Source: Anoplopoma fimbria (lineage: Eukaryota > Chordata > Actinopteri > Perciformes > Anoplopomatidae). Taken from it: a stretch of DNA of 64,000 bases. The position numbers and the translations under genes are program-made. The DNA lies in NCBI RefSeq assembly GCF_027596085.1, contig NC_072471.1, forward strand, positions 5,513,091 through 5,577,090. Reading direction: 5' to 3'. Positions 1 to 10,624 of the stretch are shown piece by piece (position 1 is the first letter of the stretch; every line of letters starts with the position of its first letter). The notes beneath the pieces were generated by a model that was not told the DNA's origin, ran no database searches, and worked only from the letters and a program-made list of their open reading frames with translations.

Positions 1-347
1 AATCCATTCTCCAAGTCTTGACACATTGTGTGGCTGCGCCCCAAAGGACCTCTTGTGATGCCAGTCATTAGTACACTTTAACCGAGTCGCACATTCACAA
101 CATAATACTGTTGCATAGTAGAGGAATGAAGAAACCAAAATGCATAATACACCATCTATTGACTTTTGATAGCGTATTTGAGTTAATGTGGCACCTACGT
201 TTTACTCATTTCTGGCCTTGACTCAACAGTTTCCATAAGTGAATTACTCTTTTTTTAATTTAAAAGCAGAGCACTCTGCACATCTACCTCCTAACTCATT
301 AAAACTGAAATCACCATGTGGTATTTTAAATGATTGCATTTATTTAC
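1..347. other. Unassigned AT-rich flank
   Basis: I see no gene, satellite or recognisable repeat here. A short T run followed by an A/T-rich stretch occurs near 248-266. Confidence 0.6.
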
Positions 348-545
348 ACTAAGAGCTGCAACTAACCATTATTTTCATTATCTATTACTCTGCTCGTTAT
401 TTTCTTGATTGATCAATTCATTGTTTTGTATATAAGATGCATCCAAAATGATGTCCTAAATTTGCTTGTTCTGTCCAACAGCATTTCAAAATGTAAAGCA
501 GCAAATCCTTATATTTGAGGGCCTGAAATCAGCAGAGCCTCTGAT
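348..545 (+). repeat. Interspersed repeat, family C (GCTGCAACTAA head)
   Basis: It begins with GCTGCAACTAACCATTATTT and continues through a TTGATTGATCAATTCATTG segment, a 'gatgtcctaaat...cttgttctgtcc' segment and an 'aaagcagcaaatcc' segment. The same order of motifs is found in the copy at 39588-39785, and the tail motif recurs at 7655-7760. I recognise the head and body as a very common degraded teleost repeat; the name 'family C' is mine. No coding capacity is visible. Confidence 0.7.
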
Positions 546-552
546 TTGCTCA

Positions 553-573
553 ATACTACTACTACTACTACTA
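553..573. repeat. (ACT)n microsatellite
   Basis: Six to seven uninterrupted ACT units follow directly after the family C repeat copy. Confidence 0.9.
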
Positions 574-1975
574 TTGTTTCCTTTTTCAAACCCTCTACAG
601 CAGAGTCTGGATCTGTAATTTGTGTGCAGGATGGGAATCATCAACGTGTTTGCAAATATCCATTAGCTGTCCTCAATGAACATATCGAAGACAAACTATT
701 CCATAGGTGGTAAAGTTCTTGTTTGGCCCTGAACAGATGAAATATTTTGGTCGGAAAGACATTTGACACCTTCAGTCTGATTAAAACAGGAAGATGAAAA
801 AATCTCCCATCAATCTGATTGGACTTGACACTGGCAAGGTCCCTCTGATTGGATGTTTAACTACTGACAGTGACTGATGAGTCATCGCAGGCGGAATAAC
901 CCACCGGCGGCGGCAGGCTCACGCCTTGGGTCGATTTCCTTTCTCAGATAAAACACCAGCTGACTTGTGGGTAGACAGACGTGAGTGGGGCATCAGGGGT
1001 GAGAATATTTTAGTTTGAATCAAAATCTTTATTTAAACGTATTCATGGAAAATGACAGCTGTTCTCATGTTGGGAATGAGCATACTTATGCAGCACCTGC
1101 AGATATATTCACTCAGTTGAACATGCGCAGTGAAATACACAGACACCATGCTGCTTACCTCTACAGGTCATTTCATTTCAGTTGTAAGAGACAGCTTTGC
1201 TTCCCTGAGCTTAACTGCTCCCTGCACAGCCATCTCAATACAGCAGCCACCTCCCCCAACACACATGGATTTGATACATAGCAATGGAGTACAATATAAA
1301 TACCGTAGTATATGAGTATGAGTTAAAAGCATCTATTACAACCAAAAATCTTGCACTGCTGGACGCTGATAAGCATCGCTGGAGCGAATCTGTGATATTT
1401 GAAGTGCTTGTCTGTGAGTGCTGACATTCTGGAATGATTATGATTAGCAGAACGACAATCCATTCATTATTCTGTGTGAAATATTTGATCAGCTCTCAGC
1501 AATCTTTCACATTCATCGACACAGACTGAAAGTTTCGACAAATGAGTGAAACAGATTGCCTGTGAATTCTTGCTCGCAAGTTTTTCTGTCTTCAAAAAAG
1601 ACCAAAAGCCACGACAGCATTTCGGTAGTCGAACACACAATTACACAACCTAATGCGTGAAGCACTGCAGCTTCTGATCACATGATCTGGTCACATTAGA
1701 CACAACATCATGAGAAATGTTTTTTTATTGTTACAAATCCCTCCGGTTAATTTTCAATATCTAATGTCCCGATGTGCTGTGGCTGCATCTGGTAATCCAC
1801 AGTGATTTGATTGGTGAATATCTCAATATAGTGACCTATTTTCTAGTAAGTTAACACCGCTGGCATGCCAACATGGCTTAAGTGATCACACAAACTCGTA
1901 ACTAGATGAGTCTCTAGTGTTGCAATAATGTAATATATGCTGCAGAGCAAATGTGTGCATGATCGCTACTCCTGA

Positions 1976-1978
<3 letters not shown>
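574..1978. other. Non-coding stretch with one motif cluster
   Basis: Apart from the CCAAT/AP-1 cluster at 800-930, I see only short open frames that lack splice context or recognisable protein similarity. There are no satellites longer than 20 bp. Confidence 0.5.
815..930. promoter_or_regulatory. Candidate regulatory cluster: twin reverse CCAAT, AP-1
   Basis: Two identical CTGATTGGA blocks (reverse CCAAT boxes, the NF-Y core) begin at 815 and 845, exactly 30 bp apart. A palindromic GATGAGTCATC, which contains the AP-1 core TGAGTCA, lies at 876-886. A CpG-containing ACCGGCGGCGGCAGG run follows near 903. NF-Y sites spaced about three helical turns apart are typical of real promoters and enhancers. 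There is no TATA box or gene nearby, so function is inferred. Confidence 0.3.

Positions 1979-2020
<42 letters not shown>
1979..2020. repeat. (TG)21 microsatellite
   Basis: 42 bp of perfect TG. It is the complement of the (CA)22 array at 2197-2241, so the two could pair around the intervening 176 bp. Confidence 0.98.
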
Positions 2021-2021
<1 letters not shown>

Positions 2022-2029
2022 CATAAGCT

Positions 2030-2060
2030 TCCTCCTTGAAGCCATAAGCTTCAAGGAGGA
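2030..2060. repeat. Perfect 13 bp stem hairpin
   Basis: Left arm 2030-2042 (TCCTCCTTGAAGC) is the exact reverse complement of right arm 2048-2060, with a 5 nt loop. CCATAAGCTT is also directly repeated at 2021-2030 and 2042-2051, which suggests the hairpin arose by templated inversion or duplication. I see no T tract or gene that would make it a terminator. Confidence 0.9.
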
Positions 2061-2150
2061 GAGTAGCTATTGTATGCAGCGTCGCCATGGCAACACAACA
2101 GGAAGCAGTGCGCCTGTAGAGAGGATGTGACCCCTGTGATAGAATCAAAG
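2061..2150 (-). repeat. Inverted duplicate, copy 1 (partner at 9029-9120)
   Basis: Read on the minus strand, this segment matches plus-strand 9029-9120. The match covers GATTCTATCACAGGG, a 33 bp stretch with 7 mismatches, and TTGTGTTGCCATGG, giving about 55 of 62 identical positions without gaps. Gapped similarity then continues through GCTGCATACAA and AGCTACTC. It contains GTCGCCATGGCAAC at 2081-2094, close to the RFX X-box palindrome. It could be an old interspersed repeat or a duplicated conserved element. Confidence 0.75.
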
Positions 2151-2195
2151 GTAGCGTTGCTTACTCACAACCTCACAGCTCTCACAGTCTAGCTG

Positions 2196-2196
<1 letters not shown>

Positions 2197-2241
<45 letters not shown>
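2197..2241. repeat. (CA)22 microsatellite
   Basis: 45 bp of perfect CA, complementary to the (TG)21 array at 1979-2020. Confidence 0.98.
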
Positions 2242-2243
<2 letters not shown>

Positions 2244-2372
2244 AATCTCTATATTGATGTTTATACGGCTAAATGCAGGGTTTTTTTTTTTTGACAGACG
2301 CAAGACAACCCTGGAAAGCAACAGGAGCGCTGCTGTGTCCTCACTGGGACATGAGCGTAACAGGATAGGGAA

Positions 2373-2386
2373 GGGGGGGGGGGGGG
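2373..2386. repeat. G14 homopolymer
   Basis: Fourteen consecutive G preceded by AA. A T12 run lies upstream at 2281-2292. Confidence 0.95.
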
Positions 2387-2837
2387 AGATGTTGTGCCTA
2401 CCCTTGAGCACAAAACACTTTATAAATAACTAAGAGACACATGCCCAGGGCTCATTAACATTATCATTCCAACACACAAGTATGTACACACATGCTGGTA
2501 CACACACACACACGCACACAGAGGACATTCAAGATATTAATAACTGTCAACATGTGTAATAAGAAGGAGCAGCTACAGAAAGAGAAACTCTGTGTATATT
2601 TTTATAGATGTGAGTTGCCACAAGTTTCACACCAACAATCCACCCTCCACAGATATACGGAACATTATAGTAAGCCATAATGTTAATTATAAACACCGGA
2701 TCAGAGCATGAAAATTGGTTGATCCTCAATATTAAGCCACTTGGATCGGGCCAAAAAAAACTGATCAGGACTTTGCTACTTTTAACTTGTTCTCATATAA
2801 GAGTACCATTCATTAAAACCAGACAACCAGAAGAGTC

Positions 2838-2960
2838 TACAGCCATGGTAGCGGCGCTGTGAGGCTGTACTTGTAGCTCAAAGAACAGTTCATCATGTTA
2901 ACGTGTCCACAATGACCATGTTAACATGTCAACGCAGACAATGCCTTCCATGCTTAAAGT
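2838..2960 (-). repeat. Interspersed repeat, family B fragment
   Basis: On the minus strand it reads '...gagctacaagtacagcctcacagcgccgc...' ending in 'catggctgtagac'. This matches the tail of the copy at 18305-18490 (cctcatagaactgctagcatggctgtaga). The 'atgttaac' motifs at 2895-2925 correspond to the family's repeated 'catgttagca' segment. Confidence 0.65.
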
Positions 2961-3123
2961 GCTAGAGTGGCTAATTAAAACATCTATTGGCTAATATATA
3001 AAAATCACCATTCCTTAAAAGAAAATCTACACAAGGTATAGATGCCATTTTCTGAACAATAACCATTCATCGAGCTGTGGTTTAAAAAGGAACAAACACC
3101 TTGTACAATAATAAGGACACTAG

Positions 3124-3187
3124 TAAGGGGGGAAGGAGAGAAAGAGGAAGAAAGAGAAAACGAGTGGTGAGTGAGAAAGAGAGAAGT
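3124..3187. repeat. Purine-rich low-complexity tract
   Basis: Nearly pure A/G for about 60 bp (GGGGGGAAGGAGAGAAAGAG...). It is low complexity with no sign of coding. Confidence 0.85.
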
Positions 3188-3259
3188 GTCACGGTTAGTG
3201 TAACTCAGCCACTGTGACTGGAGAAATGTTGATTAGCAGGAAAATGATTGAAGGAACGT

Positions 3260-3271
3260 GGGGGGGGGGGG
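3260..3271. repeat. G12 homopolymer
   Basis: Twelve consecutive G, the second long G run within 1 kb. Confidence 0.95.
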
Positions 3272-4292
3272 CTGAAGGGCTGGAATGGGGATCTGTTTGT
3301 GGCACTATAATGTAAAATAAAAGCCCCTTTTGTGAAGCAAATAACCACAGGTTTGGGTTTTATATTTCTGAATCGAGTGAATCGAATTTTGAATCGACCA
3401 CAACGAGCACACGTGTGTGGCACCGCAGTGTTGAAAGGAGAACTGGCGAGGTGAGGTGAAGCTGGGGGATGGGCGGAGGGTGAAGGAGAGGCCAATCATC
3501 TGCTTTTTTTTCTCTTTCTTTATAAATGCAATGAATAATGCCTGTCTAAGTGTGTGTGTGTGTGTATTTTACTCATCAACTGAACACATCTTTGAGACAT
3601 TTCCTTACATCAGGAAACGGAGATACCACAGATGGTTAATGCAGACCTCTGTAATCAAGAGTGCAATAAATGCAAAAATGACAACTCCCTCTCAATCTCT
3701 GATGGCTTTTTTTTCATAATGAACTGATAAACTTTGGTGTATAAAAATTTGAAAAGATAGCGAGACCCCAAGCTGACATTTTGCTTGATTCTTCCAACCA
3801 ATAATCCAAAACTAGTAAATTCCCTTCACCATCAAGGAAGATTAAGAAAACCAGCACATGTTCACATTTCAGAAGCTATATCCAGTTAATTTGTGGCATT
3901 TTTCTATAAGATGACTTGAACAATAACTTAAGTATCAACATTGTTGCAGATTGAATTTAAATCAATCGCCGACTGATTAACCTGTGACTTGTTTCACCTC
4001 GATCTCAAAACAACCTTTCTATTATCTTTGAAGACATTTAAATGTGTTTAATGTTTATGTGTGAAAGTTTAAGTAAATCATTTTCAGGGTAATTAAAGGA
4101 AAAAGAACTTTAAATATTCCTTTACAGCTTTGTGAGATCATCTACATCCTGTGATTTACAGCCTACTGCTGATACTGCAGCAAGAGTTCAGACTGCAGTC
4201 CACCGCCACACATTCTTTTTGGGAAAATTCACATTTTCTGACTTAAACCTTTTTTTCCGTCCGTAGAGAATGCCGATTATCAGCCGGCATGA

Positions 4293-4295
<3 letters not shown>

Positions 4296-4366
<71 letters not shown>
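4296..4366. repeat. (TG)n microsatellite, 71 bp
   Basis: Uninterrupted TG. It is followed by a short direct repeat of TCTGTAGGG units at about 4370-4389. Confidence 0.98.
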
Positions 4367-4368
<2 letters not shown>

Positions 4369-4514
4369 GTCTGTAGGGGTCTGTAGGGTCCTGAACTGAC
4401 CCTGGTCCAGTGATAACATCATTACGCTGCAGAGCTACTACCTCCACCGCCCAGCCTGCCGTTTCCAAGGCAATGAACAGGGCCACTCACTTTCCACCTA
4501 AAATGCATTACAAG

Positions 4515-4515
<1 letters not shown>

Positions 4516-4587
<72 letters not shown>
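4516..4587. repeat. (TG)n microsatellite, 72 bp
   Basis: Uninterrupted TG in the same orientation as the array 150 bp upstream. Between them lies unique sequence, including AGCTACTACCTCCACCGCC. Confidence 0.98.
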
Positions 4588-4591
<4 letters not shown>

Positions 4592-4847
4592 GTTTTTTGT
4601 CTTGACCATTGCACATTTACATACATTACATGTGAGTGGTAGTATCTGTCTGTGGTTTGTGTGCCTTTGCATGTATGAGCACATGTCAGCAGCGAGTGGG
4701 TTGTTCAGGTTAAACAAACCCTTATGGTGAAAAAGTCAGTGTTAATAGATATTTCTGTGTGTGCATGACCGTCTAATGGAGGGCTAAAAAAATTGTATCA
4801 ACAGAAGCCGATAGATTCACACTGCCTCAGGGCAGGAGAGAGAAAAA

Positions 4848-4993
<146 letters not shown>

Positions 4994-5209
4994 CAAATAT
5001 AATCGTATTGTTGCATCTGAAATAGCCTACACAGTACAGATAATATGCAAAACATTTCGGTGACGGCCCTCCTTCCTCCCTGTCTACGTGCCTGTCAGCT
5101 GCTGATGCAGGAATTCAGTGGACCCTTTTTTACAAGCCGCTGTGCTGACACTGGGCATTTTTCACATTTTTAACCAGGTCTCAAATTAGTGAGAACCCAT
5201 AAGTACTTT

Positions 5210-5251
5210 TGTGTGCGTGCGTGTGTTTGTTTCAGAGAGAGAGTGTGTGTG
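5210..5251. repeat. Compound GT/GC/GA low-complexity tract
   Basis: Short GTGTGCGTGCGTGTGT, then GAGAGAGAG, then GTGTGTGTGT units. Confidence 0.8.
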
Positions 5252-5422
5252 TAGGGTTGTTGTTTCCTGTGTGGTTTCCAGGTAATGAGACCCAGGCCAA
5301 TTCGGCTCGAATAATGACTGCTGATATATTGTGTGCCTATTATACACTTGGTGGAATCTTTATGATTGATTAAATTGGATAAAAAAAGCAGTGTGCTTCT
5401 ATTTGTGTGTGGATATGTGTGG

Positions 5423-5425
<3 letters not shown>

Positions 5426-5501
<76 letters not shown>
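5426..5501. repeat. (TG)n microsatellite, 76 bp
   Basis: Uninterrupted TG, preceded by two imperfect GGATATGTGT units. Confidence 0.98.
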
Positions 5502-5504
<3 letters not shown>

Positions 5505-5854
5505 GACTCTTTTAAAGCTGTTGTGGTGGGTATTGATCACTAATTAACGGAGGCTAAATTGCTAGAAATGGCGTGTGGAGCTCTGCGAGGCGCTTATGTG
5601 TAGTTGGGGACAAAAAAGTAAATGCAATACAAATGAAATGCTTGCAAATATAAGCTATTACACATCTAATAAACAAGAAATTCAATCCACTTAAATAGGA
5701 GTTAATACTTTAGTGGCTGTTTAATCACAGAAATGAGATTATGCAAATATAAAAAAGAATTCAAAATAGACAGAAGAGTAACAAGGTTGTTGGTGTGTGA
5801 GAGGATAGATAATAAAGCCTGAGAACTTCTGTGTATATACAGTGTGTGTTCATG

Positions 5855-5960
5855 TGTATTAGTGCTGCAATTATCAGTCAACAGAAAATGAACTCGTGAA
5901 ATAATCATTAGGAGCTTTTGCATTGTCCAAATTGTCAAACTTGAAACACATTCCTTTTAA
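5855..5960 (-). repeat. Interspersed repeat, family C fragment
   Basis: GTGCTGCAATTATCAGTCAA followed by CAGAAAATGAAC is the reverse complement of the family C tail seen at 54450-54555 (GTTGCTGATTTATTTTCAGA...). It is an old, partial copy. Confidence 0.5.
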
Positions 5961-7371
5961 ATAATAACAAAACTCACTGTCAAATGCACCTCTACCAAAC
6001 AATAAAACTGTGCCGAAAGGTGGGAGGACGAGGGAAGAGATAGAAATAACAAAAGACGAGACGTGTTTGTTTATTTGTCTCTCAGTTACGACAACGGCTG
6101 CACATGATACAGGTTGGTTTTCATTGAGCAGTGGAAACATGATGTAAGGGGCGAACCCCAAGCAGTGTGTGCGTGAGTGTGTCTGTGTGTGTGTCGAAGG
6201 ACACATGGACAGGCAATAAGACACATTAGGACATTTCAGTGTGGGCGGATCTAAGCCAAACAAGGACAGATAACAATAAATTGTTCCATTCATGACAATG
6301 AATCAAATATCAGATGGACACACGTGTGATCTACAAGGACGGAGTGAAAATGTTTATCTTTGAGTTCAAACTAAAATTAATTTGGCATCATACACCGACA
6401 ACTCTGCTAATGGAGTTTACAATAGTTGAAGAACAAACAAGCACGAACAGGACTTGCAAGGTCCTCAGTATAAAAAGTAAACAGAGCAGCTGCGGAGCAT
6501 CATGCCACACATCGGCATGACCAACAGGTGCAGGCCTACTGTATGTTGGTTATGTAGGCTCAAGGGGAGCAATGGGACAGGTGCCTGAGCAACAGTTGGC
6601 TCCTAAGAGTACATATGCCAGGACTACATTAAAAATATCCCAAATTGTACCATATTTCTTACCAAAAAGGGAAGACTTTGATTTGTCACAGTCAATTGAA
6701 GAAAAACACTCTAAATTGTGTTCTTGAAAACTGAAGTACAGAAGTTCAGAGGTACATTTCTTCATCTTGAATACTGGTAAACAAACTTCAATATCAAACC
6801 TCTTGGTGCAGAAGGTAAGGACAAACACAAATTATTGGTTTGTCGCTAGAGATAAAGCTCTCTCTTCCGTTTCCAGGTTGGTTTTTTTCCCTTGACTTGC
6901 ATTAAGATTTGTATGTAGGTATTTTTCTAGACTGAAGACATTGTGAGTGAGTTTCGATTAAATGTATGTCTGTGTCATCACATGGGAAGTACATGTTCAT
7001 CTGTATATCAGCTCCTCTCCCTGAACGCTGTAAATGAGAAAGTGATGACTGGTCAGCAAACGGGTAGACAGCAGGTAGGGAAAAAAATGAGCTGGGCAAC
7101 CAGCCAGGCATGCTGGGATTGATGAGTCCTTGGGCAAATAGATGTCCTCACAGAGCAACTGTGTCAAAGAATATACTGCTTAGTGAGGAAAAATGTGAGA
7201 AAGAAAGTGAGAAAAGGGAGTCAGGAAGTGAGAAAAAATACACATGGGAGTGTGCGATGACAATGTGTTTCACATTGCAAAGTATAAGTTTACTTTTGTC
7301 GAATGCCAGGAGGAATGAGGCCTTTGGGTCATCTTTGTTCATGCCATTTTGTATAAAATATATGTTTTATA

Positions 7372-7525
7372 CTTAAAAGAATAGTTCAACATTCTGGTAT
7401 ATATAAGCTTTAAACATGCACACAATAAATATGAAGCTACAGCAACAGCTGATTAGCTAGTGTTACCTTTTGTCCTTTAGCTAGAAATAGTCCTGCACAT
7501 ATTGCCTCAGTGGGGGGTCGTGTTT
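7372..7525 (+). repeat. Interspersed repeat, family A, truncated
   Basis: It starts CTTAAAAGAATAGTTCAACA, matching the heads at 34965 and 37597 (AAAGGAATAGTTxGACATTTT). It continues with AATATGAAGCTACAGCAACAG and GCTAGTGTTACC. The 3' part of the family is missing. Confidence 0.65.
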
Positions 7526-7654
7526 AGATGGTACACCACAATTTTTGTAAACTTGTTGATTGCTTGGATAGAAAATACTGAGAATTCTTAATTTGCCAGG
7601 GCCTAAAGTGCCAGAAGCTTATTAAAACTCAAAAGAGAAATACAATTAATACTG

Positions 7655-7760
7655 ATACTAAGAAGGAAATCTTCACATTTGAAAAGCTGGAACCAGCAAA
7701 TGTTCTGTGATTTTTTTTTGCCTAAAATAGTAACAATTAATTGATTATCAAAGTGATCTA
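7655..7760 (+). repeat. Interspersed repeat, family C fragment (tail)
   Basis: CACATTTGAAAAGCTGGAAC is followed by CAGCAAATGTTCTGTG and AACAATTAATTGATTATCAA. The GCTGGAxCCAGCA block recurs at 39758-39778. Confidence 0.65.
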
Positions 7761-9028
7761 TAAACTTCTGTACTGTAGTACTTGACCACCAACTCAGATC
7801 CTGCTTTTGGTTCTGACCTCTTTACACACTTTACATGCTCTATAGTCTTTTGTTCAGTAGGTAAAGAAATGCTCTCCTGTGCTGATAATAATAAACTCCT
7901 GTATCAGATTTTGGGTATGTCGGTTTTTTCTGTTTGCTGTGTGGGGAACAAGGTTAATATACCGAGGGAAAAAGTGGCTAAGGAACAACTGCAGAAGTTT
8001 TCAGATTTCAGATTCAATTTGGGTGGCAGATCTGTAAAGATACAGCCCATGGCAGCGTCCTGTGGGCCTCCCACACAGCCAGAAGCCAACTAGCTGTGTA
8101 GGAGTGAGACAGACAGATTGAAATTCGCCTCAAAGCGCAGCTCTGCCCTCGCTGACATGCAGAGGGGAGACTTCATCAGATTACTTTATGAGGTGAACGG
8201 CACAGGCTGCGTTCACTTTGATTAGACTGTTACGTACTGTTATTTTTAGTGACTGGCTGATGTTTCTGTTCATGTGGTAGTGAGGAAAGTGAGAGACATT
8301 GAAAGAACACACAGAAAGAGAATAGGATACAACTAATGGTCAGAACAGGTAAAAGCAGTGATTTTTAAAGACTTTAGCAGGATACTTTGTCATTTCAGAA
8401 GGGAAATTTCTCAACCGAGACTGATTTTGCCGCCTGTTCTGTACTCTAACCTACAACAAAAAAAATACTCAGCTGCTTTTGGCTGCCAGTTTGACAGGCC
8501 AGTGATTCACCCTTACTCATGGGGAGGATGTGGCAACCATAATATGACAGGGAATAGTTTCACACGGAATAACAATTTTGCAATGGGAGATAATCTGTTG
8601 TTGAAACCTTACATTTCAAGACAAAAAAACTCTCTTTTTTTCATGACCGCAAGCGCTTGGAATACAATACCTCATGGGACTTTTCCCTCCCGAAACAATT
8701 AGAGAGTGTGAAATAGAAGTTCCAGTGACCCTGAAAACCTCATTAACTGCGTTTGTAATCACCAAAAGGTAGTTTACCTGATCTCACAGTGTCTTGATAA
8801 AAAGCAGACTTTCCAGGCCTCAGTCAGTTCTTCCTTCTCGCCAACTGGGAATAATCTAATTTCATCCTTCCAGTTTATTTATTTTCCCTCAAATACTGAA
8901 CATAAACACCTTATATTGGGTTTAGGGAGTTCATAGAGGGCTTCTAATAAAAGTGTGGTTTAGATTAAAGCGCTGTGTGTGTGAATGTGAATGCGAGGGG
9001 GAGACGGTGCAGACGGGGATGGCACAGC

Positions 9029-9120
9029 GGATTCTATCACAGGGTCTACTTCCTCTCCACAGGCTCTCTGCTTCCTGTTGTGTTGCCATGGTGCTGCATA
9101 CAAAAGAGGACAAGCTACTC
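9029..9120 (+). repeat. Inverted duplicate, copy 2 (partner at 2061-2150)
   Basis: GATTCTATCACAGGG through GCTGCATACAA matches minus-strand copy 1 at about 89% over the ungapped 62 bp core. The longest identical block runs from TGCTTCC to CCATGG (23 bp). A candidate regulatory element follows at 9121-9240. The hypothetical peptide is partly conserved between the copies, but neither copy sits in a longer recognisable gene. Confidence 0.75.
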
Positions 9121-9240
9121 TTCTCCAGGAAGCCATAAATAATTGATTGGCAAGTGGCTTAATCAGCCCTGAGGCTGCCTGGCAATTCCGCAGCTAATTC
9201 CACAGCTGGCTATAAATAACTCATTACGCTAATTATGGTA
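9121..9240. promoter_or_regulatory. Candidate enhancer: E-box next to MEF2-like site
   Basis: CAGCTG (E-box) lies at 9203-9208, and CTATAAATAA, which fits the MEF2 consensus YTAWWWWTAR and also resembles a TATA box, lies at 9210-9219. Homeodomain-type TAATTA/AATTAT motifs flank them near 9230. The E-box plus MEF2 pairing is known from muscle enhancers. GGCTATAAATAACYC occurs again at 62501-62515. Conservation cannot be tested here. Confidence 0.3.
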
Positions 9241-10007
9241 TGTGAGCACACAGCTAGCCTGCGAGCGCAAAACACAGTCAAGCATGACGACTGCGGGTTC
9301 AAACACGGCGTCCGTATGGCAATGTTCAAGTAATAAACCTCCAGCAGCATGCAGCAAGCACTGCTGCTAATGCCCCTGCTAAGATGAAGGAGCGAGAGGA
9401 GCCTCGGAACTTTTTGAAACTAAATGTCCGCCTACCTCGCAGTCTATGACGAAGGAATCCTGGCAGATTATGTCTACTAAAGATAAACTGCTCAAATCCC
9501 CTTGTGCTTGACAAGGACAGTGAATGTGATTCTCCGTGACACGAACCTATCAGAACTCTCTAACCATGACAGGCATCTCCAGCTGCGACTTTGACACATC
9601 TCAATACAACTCTCATTTTGATGGAGCCTGTCTTCCAGGCAGCCAGCAGGGACAAGAGGATTCAGATGATGGTAAAGTAGAAGGAGAAGCACTTAAGAGA
9701 CCTGGGAGAGGTCTTCCTCCTCTGGGCAAAGCAATAATGACCTTACTGTCTCTGTCTATGTCAATAGCACTTCGGTGTCCATCTATTTCAATCAAATCCA
9801 GACTTCCTTCTAATGACAGGAAGTGCTGATAATGCACAGGAAATAGTCACACACCGCACTGGGAAGGCTGCATTTCGAAAAAAAAAAAAAAAACTCCCAA
9901 CTTCATATGTCTATTGCCCGCTGAAGACTTGAGGAGGGATGCAACACAAAACACGCTGACGTCAGCAACTACGTTTCACAAATGGTAAGCGATTGAATCA
10001 AAGGAAG
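9241..10007. other. Non-coding stretch
   Basis: An open frame of 97 codons (9536-9829, plus) is opposed by one of 74 codons on the other strand. Neither shows a recognisable protein. An A-rich run lies at 9878-9893. Confidence 0.5.
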
Positions 10008-10162
<155 letters not shown>

Positions 10163-10309
10163 CCTTTTAGGACAGTTAGTTCCTGGGGGAAAAGTGGTCC
10201 TTCTTGGGGAGAGATTGAGTATTTGAGGACCCTCTATTATAATCCACTACCACTTATGCGCTCTTCTTCCACAGCATCACGTTGGCCTACTCTCTGCTAT
10301 TCATCCCTT

Positions 10310-10332
10310 TCTCTCTCTCTCTCTCTCTCTCT
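10310..10332. repeat. (TC)n microsatellite
   Basis: About 11 TC units. Confidence 0.95.
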
Positions 10333-10624
10333 TCCTGTTCACATACAAACACACAAGGTTTCAAAAAGAGACAATCTAAAGGGGCCAAGGAACTCGGTGT
10401 ACTCTGCTGTTTGATGGTCTCGTGGGACAGGTTGGGGCTTTGCATTTGGTCATGAAACACCAAAGGATTCACTGAGGACGTAGAGATTACGTCAGAGTGG
10501 AGACCCAGCTATTGACTGACCTGACCGTTTAATTGTTATTTAGTAAGTGCACTAGTGGGAAGGCTTTAGGCTAATGTCAGCTGGTCTTTCTGTTGATTGG
10601 CCGGTCAGCTCACCACTTTAGTCC

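Larger units (their letters stand above)
2412..4295. other. Non-coding stretch with purine tracts
   Basis: Contents are a short (AC)n near 2501, the family B fragment at 2838-2960, a purine-rich tract at 3124-3187, a G12 run at 3260-3271, and AT-rich sequence from 3720 to 4140. The open frames are short and have no recognisable protein. Confidence 0.5.
5502..8952. other. Non-coding stretch with repeat fragments
   Basis: It holds family C fragments at 5855-5960 and 7655-7760, a family A fragment at 7372-7525, and a purine-rich run near 7186-7240. Open frames of up to 139 codons (5874-6293, minus) and 114 codons (8358-8702, plus) show no recognisable domain and no convincing splice sites. Confidence 0.5.

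Noticed and set aside
2030..2060. Hairpin as a bacterial-type terminator
   Set aside because: The context is eukaryotic repeat-rich DNA with no upstream gene and no T tract after the stem.
5874..6293. 139 codon minus-strand open frame
   Set aside because: Composition is not protein-like, it overlaps a repeat fragment and matches nothing I know.
8358..8702. Possible retrotransposon reverse-transcriptase tail (SAWNTIP-like peptide)
   Set aside because: A single short resemblance to the common fish LINE motif, with no other RT motifs upstream.
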